A stretch of 64,000 bases of DNA from Carnegiea gigantea (taxonomy: Eukaryota > Streptophyta > Magnoliopsida > Caryophyllales > Cactaceae), in NCBI GenBank assembly GCA_029747015.1, contig JAKOGI010000109.1, forward strand, positions 1 through 64,000. Direction: 5' to 3'. Below the pieces are notes generated by a model. That model was given only the letters and a program-made list of their open reading frames with translations, was not told where the DNA came from and did no database searches. Shown in pieces: positions 37,827-47,627 of this stretch. Numbering within the stretch: position 1 is the first letter of the stretch; every line of letters starts with the position of its first letter. The position numbers and the translations under genes are program-made.

Positions 37827-39785
37827 TCATCTCATCCAAACTCTTCTTTGATCGACCTCTCCCTTTTTACCTACGGGGGTGTTAATCCTCTCACAGCTCC
37901 TCATTGGGGCGTCCACACTCCTTCTTTTCACATGGTCAAACCATCTAGTTCTTGTTTCTCTCATCTTATCTTCGATGGGGGCCACTTTAACGAAGTCTCT
38001 TATCACTTCATTCCTAATTCTGTCTAGTCTCGTATAACCACACATCCACCTAATCATCCTCATCTCTGCGACCATCAACCTTTGAACTTGAGTCTTTTTT
38101 ATCGGCCAATACTCCGAACCATACAGTATAGCAGGTCTAACTACCGTACGATAAACTTTGCCTTTTAGTCGAACCGGCATCCTCTTATCACAAAGTACAC
38201 TCGTGGCCTACTTCCATTTTTGCCAACCCACTTTTATGTGCCGGTTGATATCTTCGTCAATCTCACCATTTGCTGAACGATCGAGCCGAGGTATTTAAAC
38301 TTCTCGACCTTTGGTATCAACAACCCGTCAATGGTGACCTCTCCTCCCACCTCTTCCCTTCCACTAAAACAGCAGTGCAGGTATTCAGTTTTTGATCTAC
38401 TTACTCTGAAACCTATAGACTCCAATGCGTGCCTCCAACGCTCTAACTTGGCATTAACTCCCTCTCTGGACTCGTCAATAAGAACAATGTCATCTGCGAA
38501 TAACATACACCATGGTACCTCATCCTGAATCCCTTTTATAAGCTCATCCATGATCAGAGTGAAAAGGAAAGGGCTTAAAGCGGACCTGATGAAGGCCTAT
38601 ACCAACGCAGAAGTCATCGGTGACCCCTCCTGGCGTCCTAACCCTAATTTTACCTCCCTCGTATATATCCTTAATAACTCGAATATACACCGAGGACACT
38701 CCTTTCTTTGCCAAGCATCTCCGCACCACTTCGCGCGGAACTCGGTCATAGGTTTTTTCCAAGTCGATGAACACCAAATAAAGGTCCACTTTTCTATCTC
38801 TGTACAATTCCATGAACCTTCTAAGGAGGTAAATCGCCTCTGTGATTGACCTGTCAGGTATAAAACCAAATTAGTTTTCTGAAATTGAAATATTCTTCCG
38901 CAATCTTCTCTCAATCACCCTCTCCCATAATTTCATCGTGTGATTGAGCAACTTTATGCCCCTATAATTGTTACAGTCCTGAACATCCCCTTTGTTCTTG
39001 TACAATGGGATGACTTTACTAAACTTCCACTCTCTGGGCATCTTAGCCGTCCTAAGAATAACATTGAAAAGCTCTGTTAGCCGCCCTAGACCCTCTTCAC
39101 CCAACCTTTTTCACACTTTCACCAGTATTTGACCTGGTCCCTCTGCTTTCCCATTGGACATCTTCATTAGGATCTCTTTAATCTCGTCCTTGCTCATCGG
39201 TTAACCCAGTCGAGGGTCATGAGCCGTCTCCCTACTCTCTCGTTCCCTACTTCGGGAAGCTTCCCTCACTTCACCGTTGAGGAGTTTGAAAAAGTATCTT
39301 TGCCATCTCACCTTGATTGCAGCATCCTCAGAGAGCACTTTATCATTTTCATCTTTGATACACCTCACGACACCCAAATCCCTTGTTCTTCTTTCCCTAA
39401 CTCTCGCCAGTTTAAAGACTTCGTTTTCACCTTCCTTGGTCTCCAGTTTTCGATATAACTTATCATAAACCCTACTCTTAGCTGCGGCAACAACTTTCTT
39501 GGCTACCTTTTTTGCTGCCTTATATCTACCTCTACTGGTCTCTTTCTCTTCATCTGTTTCACTGTTCACGAAAGCCACGTAAGCTTCCTTTTTCTCTCTG
39601 ACTTTCTTCTTTACCTCCTCGTTCCACCAGCAAGCTCCCTTCATTTTGTTACCACCTCTCCTATACGTACCTAGGATTTCCTTAGCTGACTTTCGAATAC
39701 AATCTGTCATCGCCTCCCACATCTTATCTGCATCTTCTACTTGCCTCCAGGCTCTTTCTTCCGTGATCCTCTCTGATATTCTCAT
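37827..39785 (-). pseudogene. LINE reverse transcriptase and flanking regions
   Basis: Continues the polyprotein after a frameshift near 39800. Order: a basic linker region (39201-39785, WWNEEVKKKVREKKEAY), RT fingers (38871-39104, KVIPLYKNKGDVQDCNNYRG), RT motif A (38544-38813, VFIDLEKTYDRVPREVVRR), RT motif C (38234-38551, LFADDIVLIDESREGV, catalytic Asp pair intact) and a C-terminal segment (37827-38180, RTVVRPAILYGSEYWPIKK). Pieces 39785, 39104 and 38813 share a frame with stops between them; frameshifts lie near 38600 and 38200. RTE-clade assignment rests on these motif variants, the (GTT)n tail and memory of plant RTE proteins. Confidence 0.88.
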
Positions 39786-39840
39786 AGCGTTCTCCTTTGT
39801 AAAATTCCACCAGTTAACTCCAGGGTCCCCAACACTTCTG

Positions 39841-40653
39841 TTACTTTGAACATTTGAATTTCACATCCAATACTAGCAACCTATGTTGAGTTCTCAAATA
39901 CTCACTAGGAATTACCTTGCAATCCTTACAGAACCTCCGACTATTCGCCTTAGTAAGGAAATAGTCAATTTGAGTCTTTCTGGAACCACTCTTAAAGGTC
40001 ACTAAGTGGTCCTCTTTCTTCTTGAAAAGGGAGTTTACCACCAACAAATCACAGGCAACGATAAATTTCAGGACAGAAACACCACCATTGTTTCTTTCCC
40101 CAAAACCAAAGCCTCCGCGGGCTGTCTCACACCCGTCTGCGTCTACACCAATATGACTATTAAAGTCTCCTCCTATGAAACGTTTTTCACTCCGGGGTAC
40201 ATCCTGAATTACCATGTCCAGCTCCTCCCAAAATTGCTTCTTGATATCGTCCGACAGTCCTATCTGCGGTGCATAAATACTAACCATATTTAGGATTTCT
40301 GATCCCACCACAACCTTAATGGCCATAATTCGATTACTCTCACGCTTCACTTCAACAACAAAGTCAATCAATTCCTTACCAACCAAGATGACAACTCCAT
40401 TCTTCGCCCTATTTGACCCCGAGTGCCACAGTTTGTACCCATCTACTACTTTAGCTTTAGATCCCACTTACTTAGTCTCTCGAACACAGGCTATGCTAAT
40501 CCTACGTCTATACAAGGACTTAACTAATTCTATAGATTTACCATTAAGTGACCCAATATTCCAAGACGCCAAGCGCACCTTCCGGAAACCTGCGCCCCTC
40601 CCAACCCCAATTCCCCCTGGAGGACTGGCTGGAACTATTACATTGCTCGCCAC
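39841..40653 (-). pseudogene. LINE endonuclease (EEP family) domain
   Basis: Apurinic-type endonuclease that nicks the target site. Readable motifs in order: RLASWNIGSLNGKS (catalytic Asn), RETK (Glu), YAPQIG, GGDFNSHIG (Asp-x-Asn), QIDYFLT (Asp) and TQHRLLVLD (His). One in-frame stop at 40468-40470 directly after RETK, where the family has a tryptophan, splits it into two pieces in the same frame. A further stop lies at 39841. The start MASNVIVPASPPGG at 40653 is plausible for the polyprotein. Confidence 0.85.
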
Positions 40654-41800
40654 TCGCTTAAGCTACCCACAACCACTCCCAACAAATAAATAAATATAAC
40701 TCTAAAGAAATATACTGTAATAATTGAATAAATAAATAAGGTAAATAGATAAATAAATAAATATACGATAGATAACACAACTAAGACTGTAAATAATAAT
40801 AATATTAACAACAACAACCACAATAACAAATAATAATACTGAAATAATAATACTAATAACAACACCAAAATTAGTAGAGAAACACTAACAATTTCACTAT
40901 TAGTACAGGCTTCAAAATAGGTAAATAATAGCAACAGAATAAAAGATATAGAGGCAATAATAAAATGGAGGCCAGTAATAAAGAAAGCAAGTAATAAAAT
41001 AAGCAGCCAAGGTAGTACACACTAATTTAAAAGAACAAATTTACACAGAAAAGGAAAGGCTGGGGGATCTACAGAGCTCTGAAGAAAAAAACGAAGGCTT
41101 GCTTTGCCTTTCTCAGTCCGAAAACAGAGACATGGGGGTAACCACCAACGGCTAGCACCACGCTTCAATACAGAATGCTTCGTCAACTTCGAAGGCCGTT
41201 GGGGGCAAGGACTGCTGTCTGCTGTGTTGGGAGTTGACTATTGTTGGAAGTCCGTTACAGCAGAAGTCGAACACGACCATGCGACTAGGTGTTTGACCGC
41301 TACAGGTCTGGCCTATATTGGACGAAAGGATGCTACATGGGATTTCTAATGTGGCCGGGTGGATGTTGTAGCTTAGGGACGATCGGTTCAAGGCAAAAAC
41401 ACAGCAACACAGGCCAAAAAAAGGGGGCGCTAGAAACAGGGGAATGAAAGTTGGCCGGGGGGGTTAACTCACTGCCGACAATGAAGGTGTTGCCACCGAT
41501 GCCCTGTCCAGTATCTAGTGCTTCAGTCCCCTCTGCCGTGGTCTTCCTTGTGTAATGATCTCGATCTTCGTTGCAAAATTGGCTCTAGAGATTCGATGAG
41601 AATTGAAAGAGCAATAATTAAGCTGAAGATTGAAGATGTTGCGGACCTCTATACCCGATGACGACCCAGTTGGGGGAGGTCTCTAGAGCGACTCGACTCA
41701 GTGAGTCGAGTGTGAATGGGATTGACCGATTCGGAAGACAAGAAATCTAATGTTTTTGTTACCTTTACTTATTTCCCAAAATTTGTCCTTCACAAATTAA

Positions 41801-44278
41801 GTAATTCCCATTAACTCTTCAATATTATCAAGGGCAACAGCTTCTTTTATTACTGAAAAAGATAGGGAAAGCTATGACAATAGAAGCAAAACTGACTTGC
41901 ACCTATACCACACTTGCAAGAATATGTGTTGCCTCTTTTAGATTGTTTATGCACCAAAATAAGGGGAAAATCACATAAAATTTCAAAATATAAACAGTCT
42001 ATAGATAAGAATGCGTATTCTTAGGCGTTTTCAAAAAGACAGTTACGAAACTAAATGATTGAGTTTCGTTCTTCTCATTTGGTTTTATTCAGTTGATCAT
42101 CTCAACCTGATGACTGATGACAGAAAGTGATGATTGGGATGAATGTGGAAACTGCAGCATGGTTTTTGAAATACAAATGCCGCGTTACCTCATGATTTTT
42201 TATCAACTTGTTAAAAGAATTATTCTAGTTTTATATGTACTTCAGTTTGGCCCCATTTACCTCACAATTAACTGCCATAAAATTATTCCATCATCAGAAC
42301 TCAGAGTACTCTCCCCTTCACCAACTTGCCCCGTTCCATCTGTATCCACATCAAATAATACAGATATCTAGGTTAGGTCGTTTGTCCAAAATCTGTATAG
42401 TTGAAAGAGGCAAGTTTGGATTATTTTTTTCCAGCTTGAATTGTATGGACTAAAGCAAAATGTCACTCTAAACTTTGTCTACTTTATTTCCGTGCATTAG
42501 CAGGTAGTTTATGGTTTTTAAATCTAGGATCAATCGGAAGCAATCTCTCTATAATTTTGCAATTTAGGAGTAAGATTGTTACATTAGACTCTCCGCACCC
42601 TGCCTAATAGTGGGATTTTTAGGGTTTTGGATCTAGGTTGGGTCGGACCCACCGGCCTAATCCAATGTTCAATTACCAATATGGAAATTTTGAACCACAG
42701 TGCCTAATGACTTTAAGAGTCGATAATCTTTTATAGACTATTAATTTTAACATGTTTCAAAATGCAGGATCCATAAATATATTTTTCGACGTCAATACTA
42801 AAAGATATTTATTACCAGCTGAGCTAATAGATACCCAGATTACTACATAACTACTTATTAACCGATGTTGAACACCTATCACTATTGTTGCCACCTTCTA
42901 CAAGTCAAATGACTTTGAATAACAATGCCTAACTTTGAAGCTACCTTAACATGTTTCAAAATATATGAAACGATAGATTCACATCAATTATTATAAGATA
43001 TTTTATCAGTTAAGCTAATAAACATTGAGATTACTACACAACGATTATGCGTTAATCACCTGCTCACCGGCCGGCGTGAACACCCACTACTGCCGCTGTC
43101 ACCTTCTGCAAGTCAAAGTTAAGAAGTATGTATATACAGTGTTTCATTACCATCTATAAGTATGATTAAGGATCATTATAAACTGGGTTTGACTAATTAT
43201 ACCTGCTAATGATTATTAATGAAGGAAATAAATCAAGAACGTGTATGTATAGCGGCGGAAGCCTTGGTGGTTTGCACATGTATTAGTAAACTACATCAAG
43301 TAGAATTAATTTTCTCTGTAAATTAAGAGCATCTGGGTGCCGTGGGCAGCCATGGCTAGTTAGTGTATGCTTTAAACAGTTGAGCTGGTCTTGATTATTG
43401 GTCAGCCCTACACATACATTTTTGCCGTCTCGATGGTCTAATTTGCAAGTGGAGTTCATACTAAATTCATAATCGGACAACCAAAAACGGAAAAAAAGTA
43501 AGAATCCATGAAATTGTTGACTAATATTTGAGCTAAATTATCAGAAAAATAGAGATAATAAATGTGCATTAGGCAATCGTATTGGAATATATGTCATAAA
43601 CAATATTATCAAAACTCATACCTCCACTGTTTTACGGCGTGAATGACTCATATATTCCTAACTCCACTGTTTCGTGGTATAAATGACTCATATGGGGTTT
43701 TGAGAATAAGTCTCCATTATAGGTAGATATCAGTTGGAGCAGATTTATAGGAAGTCATGGGAACGATATCAGTTGTCATCACTTCCTACCCTAAAGCAGT
43801 TCAACGCTAGGAATTCAATAAGTTATAATTGTTCTAATCTATTAATGTTCTTCGGGAAAAAAACAAGAAGAAAGAAGAAAGAGAGTATTTCATTTTGCCT
43901 CCCAAACTTCATATTTCAATGAAGCGATGATCATAAGCATAGGATTTTTAAGGATAAAAATGGAAATGAACTAATTATAGTGTGTCACTGTACTTTTAAT
44001 ATATTGTTTATCAGTAAGATTAGAGTTTTTGTTTGGCATTTGGAGGTCGGGACTACAGTATAGCTTGAAAGGGCAAAGGAGCCTCAATCTGTCATGGGCC
44101 TTGGTTTTATTTGCGGGCCAAGTCATTCAGACAACGATTTGATGTTCTTCACCGAAGAATGCAAGCTGCATTTTGGGCCTCTATTCTGTGCTTTATGGGC
44201 CGGGCTTGGAAAGCTTCGACTATGGGCGTCTCAGCCCTTGTCTTGTCTGTTACACACACACAGAAGGCTATTTATTTA
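41801..44278. other. Intergenic DNA with a tandem duplication
   Basis: No supported gene. A roughly 220-bp unit is duplicated at 42694-42908 and 42916-43117, and a 40-bp unit (CTCCACTGTTT..GG....AATGACTCATAT) is duplicated at 43622-43692. Short frames here are unrecognised. Confidence 0.45.
42694..43117. repeat. Diverged tandem duplication, about 220 bp per unit
   Basis: Both units share, in order, TTAACATGTTTCAAAAT, AAAAGATATTTAT or TAAGATATTTTAT, GCTAATA, GAGATTACTACA or CAGATTACTACATAA, GAACACC and CACCTTCTACAAGTCAA or CACCTTCTGCAAGTCAA. The second unit is more GC-rich near its end (CACCGGCCGGCGTG). Confidence 0.75.
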
Positions 44279-44281
44279 TTA

Positions 44282-44675
44282 GAGCATTCCCAGTGTGAGT
44301 TCCAGATTTTGGACCTCTGTCTTGCCACATCAGAAAAAATTTCAATTTTTTGAAACTTGAATTCCATCACTTCTCCAACCCATGGAACTCCAATTGTAAT
44401 CATCCAATAAAAATATTTGCTATGGACCCACCTTCTAACACACAACTTATTTTTTAATCATTTAAAAATTATATACTTACTCAAAAAAAAGCAAAATAAA
44501 ACAATATATTTAAAAAATTACGAAAGGACAAAAAAGGGAGGAATGGGGGAGGAACGTCTGTGCAAGGCAACACGCGTTCCCCACGCGTTTCCTTCCGGCT
44601 GCCAGGCAACACACTGACAAGCAAGGGACACGCGGGCCCCCCTAGCCACATGCGTGCCTTGCGCTGCCAGTGCTC
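44282..44675. mobile_element. TTA-flanked MITE with GAGCA ends
   Basis: 394 bp flanked by TTA (44279-44281 and 44676-44678). Left GAGCATTCCCAGTG, right CTGCCAGTGCTC (complement GAGCACTGGCAG). The right third is GC-rich (ACGCGTTCCCCACGCG, CACGCGGGCCCC). PIF/Harbinger-like by TSD; the terminal repeats are short. Confidence 0.6.
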
Positions 44676-44678
44676 TTA

Positions 44679-46165
44679 GAAGCCACATCATCTCCAAAGA
44701 CTTGGGGATCAGGGATGTGTCTCTTTTATTGATTTATTTATTTATTTTTGTGGCGAGGATAAATAATCATCATACTGGAGTCCCGTCTGGGTGGGAGTCC
44801 GAGCAGATTGAGGGGAACACCATTATGTTACATACCTACAAGCAGTCTAGACGCATCCCTTACATAATTTACTCAGAGGTAATCCAAATCTAAAAGTAGT
44901 TTCCTTGATAAGTTATTAATATACTAAGGGATCAACATAAGTTTGTTTAAGTAATTTGACACTTATTCTCCTTAAGTAAGGTCTCTGGTTCTAATTTTAT
45001 GAATGGAAAAAATCTATGATGGAAGAGCTCTATTTCTTATTAGGCCAACAGTAGCTCGACTCCAACAAAATGGAGGATCCAAGACCATAAAAAAAAATAA
45101 TATACTAAGGGAATCCGAGCTCCATGAACAAAAGCTTCTTATCATTCCTATAAAACTTTTTGTCAATGATAAAGATGTAAGTCAGTTCAACTTATAAAAT
45201 TATCTATTTTAGTTAATATGCAATTATTAGTTTGATTTTGACATGTCATGACTTGAGCACTACTTACCATAGGATCCATGTAGCATGAGCAAAATAAATC
45301 TCGTTCAAAACCCATGGATTGTTGAAACTTTTTGTCAATTAATATTGTCCGATGTTAGAAGGTGAGCGCCACGTCTTCATCGGCTAGCCTACAAGGAAAA
45401 GAATTCCTTCGATTGCCCCAAAGAAGTAAAACTTAAAAAAAAAAAAAAAGGAAAAAAGGAAAGAAAGAAGAGCAAAGAAAAGAAATCTAGCCTGTCATAT
45501 ATGTACCCCTGGGCCTGGTCCCCGGCTTACAAGGAAATTGTGTGTCTCACTATAGTCTCATATACAACAACATCAAATGTCATATCATATAATCAGATGG
45601 ATAGGAGTTGGAACATGTAACATAGCTCAATGAGCCTTAATAAGCCATACTATACATTCTAGTGAGTTATACTATATGCTCTAGTGAACAAATTTAAGGA
45701 AAAAAAAAAAAATAGTTCATTTTTTGTTGGGCCATGCTATATATTCTAGTGAATTAATCTATGACATGTACAGTTTTGCTGTTCACCCGATTATGTGATC
45801 TAATTTGCATGAGGCCACTAGCGCAGTGTTAACTTCTCGTTAACATCTTTATGCAACTTACAACTAAAGTTGCAAAAGTCTAACACAATATGATATGACA
45901 AAATCTAAAATTATTGAGAGTAATATTAACCTAGCACAATATGATTCGATTTTAAACCAAAATCATTACATGGATTTTTTTTTTTGGGGGTTCAAATGAG
46001 TTATAAAGGCAATACCATACAATAGGAGGGGGGCGGGGGGAGGGAGATCGAATGTGAGACCTAATGTATTCAAGACATCAATTTTAACCACTTAACTAAG
46101 ACGCCATTAGTATTAATACATGAATTTATACACGTATTTTAACCATTTAGTATGAACATATATAT
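44679..46165. other. Intergenic DNA
   Basis: AT-rich with A-runs near 45430-45480 and 45700. Short frames (44654-44893, 45003-45197) are unrecognised. Confidence 0.4.
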
Positions 46166-46183
46166 TTTATATTTTTAGATCAA

Positions 46184-46368
46184 AAAAAAAAGGGCAGCCC
46201 GGTGCACAAGCATCCCGCGTACACGCAGGGTCCGGGGATGGGCCGCACCCTAAAGGGTGAATTGTAGGCAGCCTAACCTGACTTTGTCAGTGGCTGATTC
46301 TACGGCTCGAACTCGTGACCTTTTGGTCACACGGAGACAACCTTACCATTGTTCCAAGACTCCCCTTC
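46184..46368 (-). mobile_element. Au-type SINE with perfect 18-bp TSD
   Basis: A tRNA-derived short retroposon on -, 185 bp, flanked exactly by tttatatttttagatcaa at 46166-46183 and 46369-46386. Read on -, it starts AAGGGGAGTCTTGGAAC, has a box-B-like GAGTTCGAGCC and ends GTGCACCGGGCTGCCC plus a short T-run. This matches the Au SINE family found across angiosperms, recalled from memory. Transcription would be by RNA polymerase III from its internal promoter; mobilisation needs a LINE reverse transcriptase. Confidence 0.9.
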
Positions 46369-46386
46369 TTTATATTTTTAGATCAA

Positions 46387-46733
46387 TTTAATTAATTAAT
46401 TTATTTATTTATATTTTTTGTCTGAGTAAAATATTTTTATAATTGATATAAAATTAAAACAAGTATTGAATGAATTTCCCCGAACGGATTCATTTACCAA
46501 CCTACTTGCTAGTTGCACATGAGCAACCATGGGGATGTGAACATTCACCGAATCTCTTCGACAATGCATGGGGAAATTTTGTAGGTAATTGAATTCTTGG
46601 AATCTCTATGTTGCTCTACAAATGTTTAAATGCTTTTTGTAATCGATGAGTTCGTTCACTTTGTTGGAATCCGGTCTTTAGCTTGGTTATATTATATGCA
46701 TACCACCCTTCATTTCCGTAAAAATTCTATGTA
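46387..46733. other. Intergenic DNA
   Basis: AT-rich; nothing recognised. Confidence 0.4.
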
Positions 46734-46742
46734 CTCCACATC

Positions 46743-47225
46743 TAGTGCTGGCAAAAATTCGTTTGACTTGATTATCCAAATTTGTACGACCCTGAAAAAA
46801 TCAGATACAATTACCCTGTCCGAATTTAAATCCAGATTGGGTTAGGGTTTGGGCATTCAGGTTCGGGTTGTCCAGATTGTTCAACTATTTCGGGTTCGGA
46901 CAATTGGGTTCAGATATCGGACAGCTAGATTTATATATAATTTTGGTACATTATGTTCTCTAGAAAATTTTATAAAAGAGCTTCAGACAAATGGATCCAG
47001 ACGTTGAAAAATCGGGTTCGGGTTCGGGTTTGGGTTCGATCACACAAAATTTTGGTAAAAATGCCCAAAAATCATATTACAAATTTAGATATTCAGACAT
47101 CAGGTCTAGGTCTGGTCAGAATGCCCGATTTATAATCCGAATAGAATTCAAGTATAAAATTTTTGTCTGAATATCCGATTTGTTCAGACCGCAATCGACC
47201 CAAATCTATATTTTTACCAGCCCTA
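46743..47225. mobile_element. hAT-like MITE
   Basis: 483 bp. Ends TAGTGCTGGCAAAAATT and the complement of TAGGGCTGGTAAAAATA. Flanks ctccacat (46734-46741) and ctccacaa (47226-47233) match at 7 of 8 positions, with one extra base on the left. The interior has GGGTTCGGGTT and ATCCGAA motifs. Confidence 0.75.
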
Positions 47226-47370
47226 CTCCACAATCTATATCTAAATTTTGATAGTCTCTTTTTAAAGAGAGTCATAGATGTTAATTCGGGTGAAATTAAA
47301 CTCTTCTTTAATCATCTTACTTCTAAATTCAACTAGACTAGAAGCTTTTGTATTGTTTGTCTTCCTTGAT

Positions 47371-47613
47371 TTTTTTTTTTTAAAAAAAATTTTACAATGG
47401 TAAACTTAGGTCACCCACTGGGCACTTATCTCAAGGGATACCCTAATGGGCCAATTAGCCCATGGGAGAGGGGGGAGCCATATAGGCCCAAGCCTTAGCC
47501 CACCCCCTTCAATCCCAATTAAATGGCAATGAAGAGTTCTTCCACCCATATTCGAACTTAGGTGGTGGAAGTGGAGCAAACATGGTGGTACAAACTAGAC
47601 ATTGGCTCGTTGG
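47371..47613 (-). mobile_element. Second SINE candidate with 14-bp TSD
   Basis: 243 bp bounded by ttgtcttccttgat at 47357-47370 and 47614-47627 (exact). Read on -, it begins ACCAACGAGCCAATGTCTAG, has a box-B-like CTAAGTTCGAATA about 50 bases in, and ends in a T/A-rich tail. Size, TSD and box B fit a tRNA-derived SINE. It is not clearly related to the Au-type copy; a named family is not recognised. Confidence 0.6.
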
Positions 47614-47627
47614 TTGTCTTCCTTGAT

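Larger units (their letters stand above)
37359..41779 (-). mobile_element. RTE-type LINE, full length, mutated
   Basis: A non-LTR retrotransposon on -, about 4.4 kb, enclosed by a 21-bp target-site duplication with one mismatch (37338-37358 and 41780-41800; both end CTTCACAAATTAA). Its 3' end is a (GTT)n tail (plus-strand AAC repeats at 37358-37375), as in plant RTE elements, not poly(A). It encodes an endonuclease followed by reverse transcriptase, both broken by stops and frameshifts. About 1.1 kb of noncoding 5' sequence (40654-41779) precedes the coding part. The last ~100 bp before the tail resemble the 3' part of the SINE at 46184. Confidence 0.9.

Noticed and set aside
46184..46368. 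A functional tRNA gene at the box-B-like sequence
   Set aside because: No cloverleaf can be formed; TSD, length and 3' part show a SINE.
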